A DNA stretch of 64,000 nucleotides. It comes from Isoetes taiwanensis. Its lineage: Eukaryota > Streptophyta > Lycopodiopsida > Isoetales > Isoetaceae. The first letter of the stretch is position 1; each line of letters begins with the position of its first letter. The position numbers were made by a program, and so were the translations under genes. Below the pieces are notes generated by a model that saw only the letters and a list, made by a program, of their open reading frames with translations, did no database searches and was not told the origin of the DNA. Location of the stretch: positions 1,583,487 to 1,647,486 of the forward strand of contig JAJEKV010000049.1 in NCBI GenBank assembly GCA_021234155.1. Reading direction: 5' to 3'. This document shows, in pieces, positions 46,686-58,781 of the stretch.

Positions 46686-47284
46686 TTAATGCTCAAGGAA
46701 AACTCACAATAATTCTTTTTGTGTGCACTTCTTGCATATTGCAGTCTTGACTAGTTTGCATAATGAATGTAGTTTTATATGCTCTTTCAGCATTTTGACG
46801 AACCATTTGGCTATGGTATGACAATTGCAATGCCTTTCATTTCTGCACTTTTGAACACAGGATGAGTTAATTGGCATACAGCAAAGGAATGCTTAGGATT
46901 TTTATAGTGTGTTGAAAGTGTATCTAAAATGGGCCAGTGACTTTGAACAGTAAGGTGATTGAACAGTAAAAGGTGACTTTGAACAGTAACGTGAGCTTTT
47001 GATTTTATGACTAAATGTCTAGTGTGAATGCGTTTTTAACCAATTATGTTATGTTATTATATAACATAACTGAATAGGTGTGCATGCGTCTTAACGGATT
47101 CTGTTATATTAAAAAATTAACATAACAGTTTCAATCTGTATTCAGTTTTAACAGAATCCGTTAGATTAATATTCCAAGAGTGTGTAAGACGCATTATGTT
47201 AAACTTAATTTAAGATAATAAAAGTGGGGTTAAAATCTATTTTTTAAGATAACATAACCAATGGTCTGAAAGTGCCCTTAGCCC

Positions 47285-47825
47285 ATAAATTTCTACCTTG
47301 GATTTTATGACGTGACCCAAAATCCCGAATTAACAATGATAATTTGTCATGTTTAGAAGTTACGAGCTTCTGTTGATAACGTTCAGCCAATCTAATTCAC
47401 ATCTGAAAGCTCTCTCTGCATATCCAAACAGCTCTAGCAGGATGGAAATTGGTCGGTTTCCTTACAATCAGTTGTGAGAGATCTGCAGATCATTACGAAC
47501 AAGTCTAAGAATGAATTATGAGAGATCGCAGATCATTTCGAACAAGGTATCAGTCTTTGTTCTGCTATAAATCAAATTTGTTTTTGGATTCGATTGAAGT
47601 AACTGATCCAATTATGCTCAATCTTTCACGAAGATAAGCTCAAAGCTTCCAGATTCTCCATATAGCTGTAGAACCAACGGCGTATTACTTGACAACAGTT
47701 TTCTGTTGATAAAATCTGAGCTTTCATCCCAGGATCTAATAAGGCATAGAGGGTAATCATTTTTTCCATTAAGAAACACTCTGAATCTAGCATATCCGTC
47801 TTACTGTAGATGACCAGGTCTTTAA
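47285..47825. other. Probable 5' region of the PPR gene
   Basis: No coding region is certain. A repeated phrase GAGAGATC.GCAGATCATT (about 47477 and 47521) is seen. A possible 5' exon could end at AACAAG|GTATCAG (about 47546), which would join the acceptor TTTGCAG at 47833, but its phase would not lead into the PPR frame, so it would be untranslated. Confidence 0.35.
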
Positions 47826-47833
47826 CTTTGCAG

Positions 47834-50168
47834 GTTCAATGAAAATTCTACAAAGAGTAGCACTAAAGAACTTTTTTTGAGTGGTTCTGCAATCACTGCT
47901 ATATTGGAAACAGGAAAGCAATTAAATTCCAGAGAAATTCTGGAAACTCGATGGCATATAAGGAAACTATGCAAGCAAGGCCAATTAAAAGAAGCAAAAG
48001 ATACACTGAATTACATGGATAGGCATGGAATTCAAGCTGACTTTAATGCTTATGTCTCTATCTTGCAACTATGTACCACGAAAAGAGCTTTGGCAGATGG
48101 AAAATGGATTCATGCCCACGTTATCAAAACTGTAGTGAAGCCGAACACCTTCCTTAGCAACACATTAGTTAATATGTATGTGAAATTGGGCAGCCTGGGA
48201 GGTGCATGTGATTTATTTGACAGTATGCCATACAAAAACATGTTTACATGGACTGTAATGATATCAGGATATTGTAGACACGGATATCATGAAAATGCTA
48301 TTCATTTATTCTACACCATGCAAGAAGAAAAGGTGAACTTTGATAACGTAACATTGATTTGTATTCTTAATGCATGTGCGAGCTTGCTATTACTGGAACT
48401 TGGGAAGCTTGTCCATTCTCACCTCTTCAGGGGTAGAAACTTTTCAGGTGTTGTGTCAGGCAATGCGCTGATTGACATGTATGCAAAATGTTGCAGCACA
48501 AAGGATGCCTACGAAGTGTTCCATTCAATGCCAATTAAAGATGTGGTTACATGGAATGCAATGTTAGCAGGATACGCACGGTATGCGGAAGGAATAGAAG
48601 ATGCCCGCAAGCTATTCAGCAAAATGCCTGAAAGAAATGTCATCTCATGGAATGCCATGATTGCAGGCTGTATTCAGCATGGATATGCAGATGATGCTCT
48701 TGTAATTTTTAGGAAAATGGAGAGTGAAGGCATAGAAGCAGATGATGCAACACTTGCCAGTGTGCTTAATGCATGCACAATCAATGGAGTCCTTGAATTT
48801 GGAAAGGTGGTTCATGCCCGTATTATAAACAATAGATGGGAATCTGATCTCTTTCTGAGCAATACACTTATAGACATGTATGCTAAATGTGGAAACATAG
48901 CAGATGCGCATCGGGTATTTAGCAGAATGTTTGTGAAGGATGTTGTATCATGGACATCACTTATTGCAGGATATGCTCAACACGGCTATAGCCTAAAGGC
49001 CCTCGGGCTTTTTGATGAAATGCAACAGGAAGGTGTAAAGCCCAACAGCATTACTCTCGTCAACATTCTTAGTGCATGTGGCCACATTGCATACCTTAAG
49101 AAAGGTAGGCACATTCATGACTTGATTAAAAAATATGGATTGGAGTCTGATGTTTTTGTGGGAAGTGCACTTGTCGATATGTATGCCAAATGTGGAAGCA
49201 TAAAAGATGCACACATGGTGTTTAATGCAATGAATAGAAGGAATGTAGTGTCATGGACTGCAATGATCGCGGGATTTGCTCAACATGGTGATGGTAAATC
49301 AGCTCTTCACTTTTTCAAACAAATGCAAGCAGCAGGTGTGAAGCCAGATGGGGTGACTTTTACTAGTATCCTTTCAGCATGTAGTCATGCAGGACTTGTG
49401 AGAGAAGGTAAGGTTTACTTCGATATCATGAAGAGGGTTTATCAAATCCTACCAACGGATGACCATTATGCTTGCATGGTTGACTTGCTTGGTCGAGCAG
49501 GTTGCCTTGCCGAAGCATTGTATCTCATTTCCAGAATACCTTTTCAACCTAGTGCTGCAGTATGGATGGCATTTCTTGGCGCTTGTAAGATCCATGGAAA
49601 TTTGAGGTTGGCAGAACTTGCCACAGAGAACATTCTTGAATTGGATCCTGATAATGCTGGAGCATATGTACTGCTTTCAAACATTTATGCTGCAGCTGGA
49701 AGATGGGACGACAAAGCGGCAATACGAAAAATGATGGAAGATAGAGGCCTGAGAAAAAAACCTGGATGCAGCTGGATTGAAATCAATAACCACTTGCATA
49801 CCTTTGTTGCTGATGATGTCTCACACCCACAAACAAAGGAAATATATTCTAAGCTGGATAATTTATTCGAACAGATGCAAGAAGCAGGCTATGTTCCAGA
49901 CACACAATTTGTGATGCATAATGTGAGTGAGGAGCAAAAGATCGACCACCTGTCTCATCATAGTGAGAAGCTGGCTATAGCTTTTGGGCTCATCAGTACA
50001 CCCAATGGAACGCCTATTCATGTCATCAAAAACCTCCGAGTCTGTGGTGATTGTCATACTGCTACCAAGTTTATATCAAAAATTGTTGGAAGAGAGATAC
50101 TTTTAAGAGACTGCAATCGCTTTCACCATTTCAATAATGGTGTTTGCTCATGTGGAGACTATTGGTAA
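47834..50168 (+). CDS. PLS-class pentatricopeptide-repeat protein with E and DYW domains
   Basis: PPR-DYW proteins bind single organellar transcripts and deaminate a target C to U. From the Leu codon at 47877 there are 763 residues without interruption: repeated P, L and S motifs (blocks like GNALIDMYAKC, VVTWNAMLAGYA and VVSWTAMIAGFAQHG) over about residues 60-560, E motifs with DPDNAGAYVLLSNIYAAAGRWDD, a PG box (KPGCSWIEI) and a full DYW deaminase with HSE (His695, Glu697), CGDC (Cys723, Cys726), and terminal CSCGDYW (Cys757, Cys759). All zinc ligands are present. The start is unclear: the frame is open back to an acceptor (TTTGCAG|GTTCAATG, exon from 47834), the first in-frame ATG is only at 48015 inside the repeats, and the ATG at 47839 is in another frame and stops after 14 codons at a T7 run. 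A targeting-peptide exon upstream is most likely missing from my model. Otherwise intact. Confidence 0.92.
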
Positions 50169-50695
50169 GATTTCCACATGTAATTTTGTCCATGCATCTC
50201 TTGCTTCATTTATTTGGTGCAAATATTCAAGCTCTTATTGCATGTGTTCACCAAGAGTTTTCTATTACAGTCAAGCGCCTTTTAACTCTCTGATATTTAC
50301 CACAGACAAACTGTGCTTTCTAATCATGCATATAACATGATGCATTTGGAGTTGCCTAGTTGCAGCCATTTTAGATAGGCTGCAAATCCAAAATAGGATT
50401 ATGACTTTTGGAGGATTCATCTTTGAGAAGAAGTTTGCAGTCATTATTACTTAATACAAACAGGTTCCGGCAAGATTCAGAGATAGGACTACATATATTT
50501 GTGTTTTTATCATTAGTCCTTTCTCCAACATGATGCTCACAATTTTATAGTCTGGTTGGTTTGGTTGTGGAAATGCAAAAGCCATTTGGATAAGCTGCCA
50601 CGCCAAACTTGCCATTGTCTCTTGGATCTAAACTTTCACATGCAGGTCAGGGCTGCTCTAATGGTATCTGCTCGTATAAGATAATGCATTGTATA
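50169..50695. other. 3' UTR of the PPR gene and spacer
   Basis: No gene or repeat seen. Confidence 0.5.
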
Positions 50696-50699
50696 TAAG

Positions 50700-50929
50700 G
50701 TAATCATAAGATTTTGGGTACAATTCAAATTGGTAAACTTTGCAACATTTTGTCTGTTCATTTTTGTGGTTCTTTTGTCTGAATGCTTTTGATGTGTACG
50801 ATGCATGTATTTTATAAAGTGGTCATAAGATTTGGGCACTAGTCGGATTGGTAAAATTCTGCAATTTGTTTTGCTCATTTTTTGGGGCTCTTGTGTCTGA
50901 ATGTTTTTAAAGTGTATGACGTATGCAGC
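50700..50929. repeat. Tandem duplication of about 115 bases
   Basis: Copies at 50700-50806 and 50820-50929 share CATAAGATTTGGG, ATTGGTAAA, TTTTGTCTGTTCATTTTT and TGTCTGAATG.TTTT.A.GTGTA. They have diverged by about a quarter, so the duplication is old. Confidence 0.65.
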
Positions 50930-53900
50930 TTCTTTGGTTAAGTATGGCGCAACTGCCTTTATTTCCATATCAAATATTGATTACACAACAAATGATCGGA
51001 TAGCCAGAATAGGCTCAAGAAGAACTTGGATATTGATTTACGATATACATATGCAGCAGGTACACTCTAAAGGATTTTCCATTTGATAGAGCTTTGAGAG
51101 TTAACATCAAGGAGAGTCAAGCAGGCCTAGATATTGCAGGAAGTTCAAAGTCTTTAGTTTCATCAAGTGGCTGGAGCTTTGTACCAAATTTTATAGGTTT
51201 CTGTAACAAGGTATGCACTTCCATTTCTGTGATATCTCAGGTTGCATGTGCTGGAGGATTAGTGGGAGAGTCAGTTGTAGGGTCTCGTCCTAAACCAGCC
51301 TTTTGCTATGTACTTTCAAACTTTAACAGTGACTCATAAGATAATCCAGCATTGCTACTATAAATCTGTCTAGAAAGGCAACTGACTTTGGCTAAAATCT
51401 GAAATAAATGGTGTGGGTAAATCACTGGTTTTCTGGGTTTTATGCATGCACTGATCTAAAGTGCATGTCTTGATTTTCTAAGCATGTTTTATCTAGGTCT
51501 GAACCAGTGTTGCTATTTGTCTGAATTTGAGATAGAACTACTTTACATAGCATGCCTTGATATATTAGTTGGACTGTGAGGAACTTGCATAACGTTCTAT
51601 TGTAGATTAATTCAGACTGTGTTTATTTACGTTTTGAAATGTTTGCCACATTTCAATTATTATATTTTTATTACAAACTTGCAGGAGAACATGGTGGACC
51701 AAGCTGTCAGTCATGACAACCTTGTGATAACCTTTAAACCCAATGTCTCTTCTGGTTTAAGACCTACTGCAATAACTCTAAGAACGATATCCTGAACAGT
51801 TTATGAAGTTCCATGAATAGCTGCAACATCAGAGAAAGGGTTTGACAAATGCACTGCTAAATACCTTATCTGTAACTATTCCACACAGGAGGGCACTAGA
51901 ATTTATTAAGGGGCAGCATCTACTTTTCTTGTAGCCACTCGTTTGCACGCATCAGCAACATCTGTAGTATCTGAAATGGTCAATGCCTTGGAGAGCCTTA
52001 GTCTCGTCACTGTTCTTTCATCTCCTCCAGAACTGGCAATCGTATGATAAACTTGCACAGAAGAACAAGGTGGATGCGATAAGATGCAATATTTCCTTTT
52101 ACATACACTTAAAGTGTTGTTTGTGTTCATCTCAAGGTATGTAAGGCATTTGTGTCCACAAAACTGTTGAAAATCATAATCGAACTTGATTTTGTATCAA
52201 CAAGTTGTGCTTGAAGAAATCTTATATTCAAGGATTCTTTTAAATTTGTGACCTTATATCCAACTTTACACTGCCCTGTCAGATAAAAGTGATTGACTGT
52301 ATGATACAAGAATGTCCGATTTGGTGAGATAGGAGTTTACATCACAATGTTTGTCTGTTATCTATTTGCCTCATCCCTAATGAAGCACTGAACATCCCTG
52401 TAGCTAACGAAGCATTGCTGTACACTTTGAACATTGCCATATCGCTTGGCCGAGACTTTATCTAAGTTAAAATGTTGTTCCCTCCATATATTGCTAATTT
52501 GGTTGGAACATTTGCTCTCCATTTGTTGGGAACAATTAAAGTTTCATTATGAACAAGTGTTTGATCACACAAAAGAATATACTGGTAAGCCGGTTGATTG
52601 AAAGCAAATGTTGGGCTAATTTTTTAGTATTGGGTTGAAAAAGCCATTCTGTGTAGCCATACGCTTTTTAGAAATATTCCTTAATTCAATTGAGCAACCA
52701 TAAACCATTGAAGAAAAAATAAGAGCCCCCCAACCATTTCATAGTTCCATGAGAAACCGATTTAGAAATATTCTAATATGTGTGTAAACATTTACCTGTA
52801 TTTGTGCGCTCTATTAAATATGGATGGCAAAGATTGTGCGCTTATTTAAAGTTTACATAGAAAAAATATATTTCATGGTAGATTCTACACACCAAGGGTC
52901 CAACCGCATGCAGACAAGTTCTACCCTAACAATCTCCGTTAACTCCCATGACCATGACCAAACAAGTGCCTTTGCACAGGCCGCATATGATTGGGAATTA
53001 TTGGGTCTTAGCTAGGAGCATCATTTATAATGGTTATTAAGTCTTTACCTGCCTTTTGTAATACACAAGAGGCGCAAACAATGATCAACCATCTTTAGAG
53101 AACACCATAACTTAAGACATACCATAGACTCAAGTAATCCTAATCATATGCATTTCACTTACAGTGAGGATTCAATGATTAGGTTTCTGAACTAGAATTG
53201 AGGGTTTTAGAATAGCTCTACAAGCAATATGACTTGCTAACCTATCTGGAGTAGGACATCCCATATCATCTACCTGCTCATAGGCACCAAATACTTACTC
53301 CTTGGACACTGCCCTCGCCACCGAATAGAAAGGAGCTACAACCAAAGACAGGACCCGCCGAAACCTCAGATATGATAAACAAGCTCATTAGGAGGGAGAG
53401 GCGGGTGGGAAACTTGTGGAGCCAAAAAGGAGGAAAATGGAAAAGAGCTCACAAGAACGTCAATGACTGAAAATGAGACAAGAGAAAATAGGAGATGTGA
53501 GAAAGGACACCCCCATCCAAAAAATGTCGGTTCTACATAGCAATAGAATCGTGTCATTCCTAGGATGGGTCCTATGACACAACAAATTGGCCAAAAGAAG
53601 AGGAATCTACCTCAAAATGGTTTGGGGTAAACGAAGACCACTAGAAGATTAGGAACCAGATTGACGGGAGAAAAGTGCAAATTTTGCTGATGAGGTAAAA
53701 TTAGGCAACTGGGATCGAAAGAATAAAAAAGGCTAAGCAAACCAGATTAATTAACCTGGTGCAACAGAGTAAAACGGCATGATGGTTGGATACCAACAGG
53801 GCAAAAACAACTATGGTGAGTCGAGAGGCGGACAAAGGAGGGAGACAAGACAAATAGAAGAATCAAGATGTTTCAAGGGATAAAAAGAAAGAATAACGAG

Positions 53901-54112
53901 GAAAGGCCAACAAAACGGGGAGGGGAAGGGCGGGGGGAGGACAAAGCACATCTTTTGTCGAAAACAAACAACTTTTTGTTTTCAAATGGAAACATCAAAT
54001 ATGATTACACAGCAAATGTTTTATAATGATTAATGGATGCATAGGTTACACAATATTGCTTTAAAATGACTACACAGTGGAACATGATGGTCCATTGATG
54101 GATATATAAGCT
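50930..54112. other. Gene-free region
   Basis: Short frames such as 51094-51339 and 51906-52130 have no domain that I recognise, and I see no element. The part 53560-53960 is rich in purines on the plus strand. Confidence 0.45.
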
Positions 54113-54419
54113 GGTCACTTGAAGGTGTTGACGAGGAAGAATCCCTGTCAATCATCTAAATGGGAAGGATCACATGCAGCCAACTGATAGGAACGGAGCC
54201 CTATTGACAGGAATTGCTTCCCCGGGCTCCTGCCCTCGGTTGAATGGGTTCCTGTTGACAGGAATCCATTTGATTTCAACAGGTGGCTTGTATTCTCCAT
54301 CAAGGAGAAGGACGGCTCTCTGATTCATATCCTATCAAAGCTTCATGTGACCCTGCACAAAAAAAAAAAGGGTTCTGTCAAGAGGAAATAATCCCTGCCA
54401 ACAGCTTCATGTGACCAGA
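54113..54419. mobile_element. MITE-like element with GGTCAC.TGAAG inverted ends
   Basis: The left end GGTCACTTGAAGGTGTTG and the inverse of the right end (CAACAGCTTCATGTGACC) match at about 15 of 18 positions. A second right-end-like phrase, AAGCTTCATGTGACC, lies at about 54338, so the element may be composite. Inside are CCTGTCAATC and TTGACAGGAAT words in both orientations. No coding content or clear target duplication. Confidence 0.55.
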
Positions 54420-57003
54420 CCCTAAAGTTGAAAAAAGCCAATCTCAGTTAGCATTTCGGCCCAAATCTTTCCAACCGTTTTCATCTCGGTTGCCAGCCGG
54501 ACCAATTGAGAGTATCATCCAGAAAGACAACAAGAATTCATGTGGTCTTTCAACCTCTTCCTCGTAAGAAATTTCATCCTTCGCCACTAGATTAGGGTGG
54601 AGCATCGGGTAAGTGCTATCAGGTTCAGTAGGTGGCTACGGCTGCGAGAATGCCTGGGCCCTTTCTATTGCACCATGTCAAGAAAATAGTGACCGGATTC
54701 TACAAGTTTTTTGAAGCCACTTTTGATTTTGATCAAGAATGGAAAATGCATATTTAAGATCCACGGCCAGTTTACTTAACGTACAAATTAGAGTAGACTT
54801 TGCATTATAATCTCCCTTCCTTGGGTTCTTGCTGCCCCTCTCCTTTTCTTTGTCTATAACTGCTATTGGTATGGAATTATCATGAAAGCATATGACCCAT
54901 ACTCCATTTCCACCAAGATTGACTACATATGCTAGAACTAGTATGTGGCGATAGACTGATCCAGATTCTCCAAGCTTTTAAGATTGATGTACATTTGATA
55001 TGGTTCCTTGCCCAAAAGGAACAATAACCAAGAGCACACAATTCCATGATCACCTACATCACACCTTCAAAAACAAGATCATTGACATCTCACAATTCTA
55101 AAATCACCCCTTTGAAGACCCGTTTCAAAACATAAACAAATGCACCTCCTAAATCATATGCTAAACTGAAGCTTTGATAGATTTTAGAATCAAGAAAAAA
55201 GATACAAAGATAAAAAATGAGAAGAGCAACAAATGTCATGACTTCGACTCTTTCATGTAATATGCCAAAGTAATAAATGTATGCAACAAATACAATATCA
55301 GTGATTAGACTATTAGACTTTATGATGAGCCAAAATTGCATAAAGAACAAGTTTTAAAATACAGATAACCGAGGGGGTGGAAGAGGCAATTAAAATGGCA
55401 ACCCATATTTTCTACTACCTAAAGTATAACTTGGTCTAAAACTAAAAACAATGATTTAGTGCCATTTTTGCTCGATCCTAGCTCAAATCACTTGCTTTTT
55501 ATATCAGTTTCATTTTTTAGAGGCAAGAAGACGATCTAAATGCTTTTTTAGAATTAACTAAACTTCTTATGTAACCCTAAGAATGATCCAATTGAAGATT
55601 TGCTCGTCAGAGTACAGTTGTCCAATGAATTTCTACAGGTTGTTTTACACCAAATAGTGATTAAGCACATGATTTTTACATTTACCACATCCGAGGGTAG
55701 AAATATAGATATCTGCTTAAAATGGTGGGAGCTAGGTTCTCTCAAAATTTTGGGAAGCTTGATAGCAATCATGGATTATGGTCAATTACCAAAAAAGGAT
55801 CATGGTCTTCATATGGCGAACTTTTTTGTAATCAGGCTAGTCATAGGTTTTTACATTTACGCTTTTAAATCATAGAAGGCTGGCTCTATTCATCTGACGA
55901 ATTTCGACTGCCTCAACATCAATTACTCAAACCATTAGAAAGTAAGTTTTTTCTCATATTTTTTTACATTGAGGTGCCTGTATACTAAGCTAGTTTCTAA
56001 GATATTAGGTGCATACATGGAGGACACAATTTATATCAATTCTAATCTCTAGATTTCTTTTTTCAAATTGAAGGTCTATCCTCTAGATTTCATTCTCTAG
56101 ATTTCTAAATTCCATGTTGGCTAGAGGTTTGAGCATTTACTAGCTCATATGTTGGTGCTAGAATTTATGAAAATCCATAGCAAACACTTTAGTCCATTGT
56201 CAAAGATCCTAAGATTGTGTAACAATAGCATCCCAACGTGTGTACACCTTAAAAGCGATAGCTGTTTCGTCAAAGCTCATAAATGGATGCAAATTCAAAG
56301 GGTACCCTCACATTGAAAATTCCATGTTAAGAGATGGCATCGACTATTAGATCAAGAAATTAACTATGTAAGAGATCCCAGAGGAATGAGTCGAAAGATT
56401 TTAGGTCCAGATGTGGAATCCAAAAATAATAATTCCAATGTAAGCTTGAAGAGTCCAACTACAGTCTCACACAAAAAAAAAAAAAGGGGGGGGGGAGGTT
56501 AATTCTCGACAATGTTTGCTTCCATGCCTAGTGCTGGTTTTAAAAACTTAGCACAAACAAAAACACTTCTAACAAGCTAAATACATGCTTTCTAAGCAGA
56601 ACAATGCATTTAATTTAATAAGGCAAAAGTTTAACTCCTATCGCCTTTTCTCTAGCGCCTTATCTCTCTAGGGTGTTTCTCTCTCTAGGTTTTTGGACCC
56701 CCAGTGCTTGGAGCACTTAATGTTTGAAACATGGACGCAATTGCTGCACATTTTGAATGCACAACAAGAATATTAATGGAACATTCAATCAAAAAAAAAT
56801 TTAATTTCTTTAAGTAGCTTGATATGCTATGTTTTGACCTAAAATTCAAATCTAGGCTCAAATTTAACAGATTGCACCTGCATTCCCACTGCGAAATGCC
56901 AAAATCGAGTCTGCCATCACACTTCTTACTATAATTTTTTATCCACTACTACTCTGTTTTAGTTCGACAAGATCTTGCCCAATTCAATTTGGACGTTAAA
57001 AAT
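54420..57003. other. Gene-free region
   Basis: AT-rich sequence without a recognisable gene. An A-run followed by a G-run lies at 56468-56495. Confidence 0.45.
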
Positions 57004-57068
57004 ATCTATCCATCCATCCATCCATCTATCCATCCATCCATCCATCCATCCATCCATCTATCTATCTT
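57004..57068. repeat. CATC/TATC tetranucleotide microsatellite
   Basis: About 16 units of ATCC with a few ATCT interruptions. It creates a Ser-Ile-His repeat in a chance frame. Confidence 0.95.
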
Positions 57069-57605
57069 ATTTGGTGTCGCATAGCAAAGAAGAAGGATTT
57101 AGTACACTTGGTACTAAGCATTTCTACCACAGACCAAGCGCCCGTTCCAAAATCCAGCTTCAAGGCCAGAGACATTTCAAGACCAGTGTTTAGACATAGG
57201 AAAGGGCAAAAATGGAGAGATTAGAAGTTGCTTTGCACTTGTTAGTTCCTACTCTAATGATATTATGCTCATACACATCCTAGATTCATATGATCTCTCT
57301 TCGTGGACGATAGAAACCTATTCAATTCAATTCTTCAGAATGAAGACTTATGTTATTTGTTTGCATGGCAAACAATGCCAAATGAATTTATAATTCAAAA
57401 TCACAAAAGCATATTGTTCATAATAGATTGTTAGGACTAGTTTCTTAGCAATCATTGATGAAATGAAGTCGCATTTTCGTTGCGTAGAATACACAATGAG
57501 AAATTACGGAAGTGTTTTTTGTGTTTGTAAACTCCACCACTATAAATCTTTCACAATTCATTTCATATTGGGGAAAGGTATCCTCGCCATGGTTTGAACT
57601 ATAAG

Positions 57606-57960
57606 GGTACCTTCAGACCATGGGGTTAAATATGCTATGTTAAAAAAATTTAATTTAACAATCAACACACATGCTTTTTAAGAAAATTGTTAAAAAGGAG
57701 GGGGTTAATTTATAACAATTTGTTTGGGCTAAATTAAGGGTTTAACCGTGTTTCACATTGCATATAGTTATGTTAAACATTAACAATTCGTTAACAATCT
57801 TACAATTTGTCGACGACATGTTAATCGATGCCCCTGCCGGTGCTTTAGTGCTGTTGCGGCGGCATCAAGCTCCATCCTCCTCCATCGACAGAGCTTTCTT
57901 CCATCGCCGCTCCATCGACAGAGCCAATCGATACCAGGCAATCATGTATTTTTTCCCATC
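57606..57960 (+). mobile_element. Left part of a second DNA transposon of the 44584 family
   Basis: The end AGGGTACCTTCAGACCATGG, followed by TTAA..TATGCTATGTTAAAA, is closer to the inverse of the right end at 47280 than the left end at 44590 is. The next 200 bases also follow the layout at 44700-44900: TTAACA-rich subterminal sequence and then a sudden GC-rich stretch with CGACGAC. I find no matching right end before 64000, so it is truncated or runs beyond the window. Confidence 0.5.
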
Positions 57961-57984
57961 GACTTTTGTTGATTCGTGGGCTGT

Positions 57985-58062
57985 GTGTGTCTACAGAATC
58001 TTGGGATGTCTACAGAATCTTTGTTTCTACAGAATCTTGGGTTGTCTACAGAATTTGTGTTC
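57985..58062. repeat. Minisatellite based on TCTACAGAATCTTGGG
   Basis: The phrase TCTACAGAATCTT occurs about four times in 75 bases, alternating with GGGATG or TGTTTC linkers. Frames across it (114, 99 and 64 codons on both strands) have repeated words for this reason. Confidence 0.8.
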
Positions 58063-58781
58063 CTACAAATTCTTTGTTTCCTTATTTCTCTATCTTTTAT
58101 AGTGTTATTTGTGTAGAGATTGTTTCTGTTCTGCAAAGGCCCTGCACAAACTTCCTTTTAGACTGCTTAACCAGTACTTGCTTCAAATACATCTATTTCG
58201 GAATTCATCATCTATTTGCTTTCTATATATGCATATTTGACATGGTTGCTGAAGGCAAGGCTTAAGAGAAGCATGCAGATTTTCCCTAACTGTTACAAGC
58301 TGTCTCTCACAGAAATTCATGATATTATCAATCTTGTTAATTTGGGATTTTCAGGTTTGGCCAAAAGCTTTTTTGGAATTTTTTTTAACATGATTTCCTA
58401 AGATTTCAGGGTTTTTAGGTGCCGGAAAAAATTCCGATTATCCAAAAATTGCAGGAAATTAATTTGTTATGATTTTTGGGGCTTTGGGATTTCGTGGCTT
58501 GGGGTATCCATCCCCAAGATTTCTTTTCTTGCTTATCGGCATGGTTGCCACGGTTGTTTTGCATATGGAGTTGCAAATCGAAATTTTATTCTTTTTTTCA
58601 AAACATTCCGGCCCAGTAATGGCATCGAGATGCATTGTGCAGAGACAGCTAATCCAAAATCCGTGATGGTATGCAGATGCAAGGTTTGAGCCTTTGAGAT
58701 TCTACATGATCGGGATTGAATAGAGTGTTTTTTGGGGTTTTGTTTGAAGCGATGCAACTCTGTATCTTTATTTGTCTGCAG

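Larger units (their letters stand above)
44584..47284. mobile_element. Probable DNA transposon carrying a host gene fragment
   Basis: The left end AGGGTAATTACACACCAATGG...TTATGTTAGCTTAAAA (44590 onward) matches the inverse of the right end (TTTTTTAAGATAACATAACC AATGGTCTGAAAGTGCCCT to about 47280); I count about 30 of 37 positions equal. Subterminal regions are rich in TTAACA/TGTTAA words, including the inverted pair TTAACGGATTCTGTTA and TAACAGAATCCGTTA (about 47091 and 47147). The interior holds a BAHD acyltransferase fragment but no recognisable transposase. No target duplication is visible. The same terminus recurs at 57606. Confidence 0.6.

Noticed and set aside
46583-46696. N-terminal extension of the BAHD fragment
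   Set aside because: It is encoded by short tandem repeats and shows no BAHD sequence.
57004-57068. Ser-Ile-His repeat protein
   Set aside because: The repeat comes from the CATC microsatellite in a frame with no other support.
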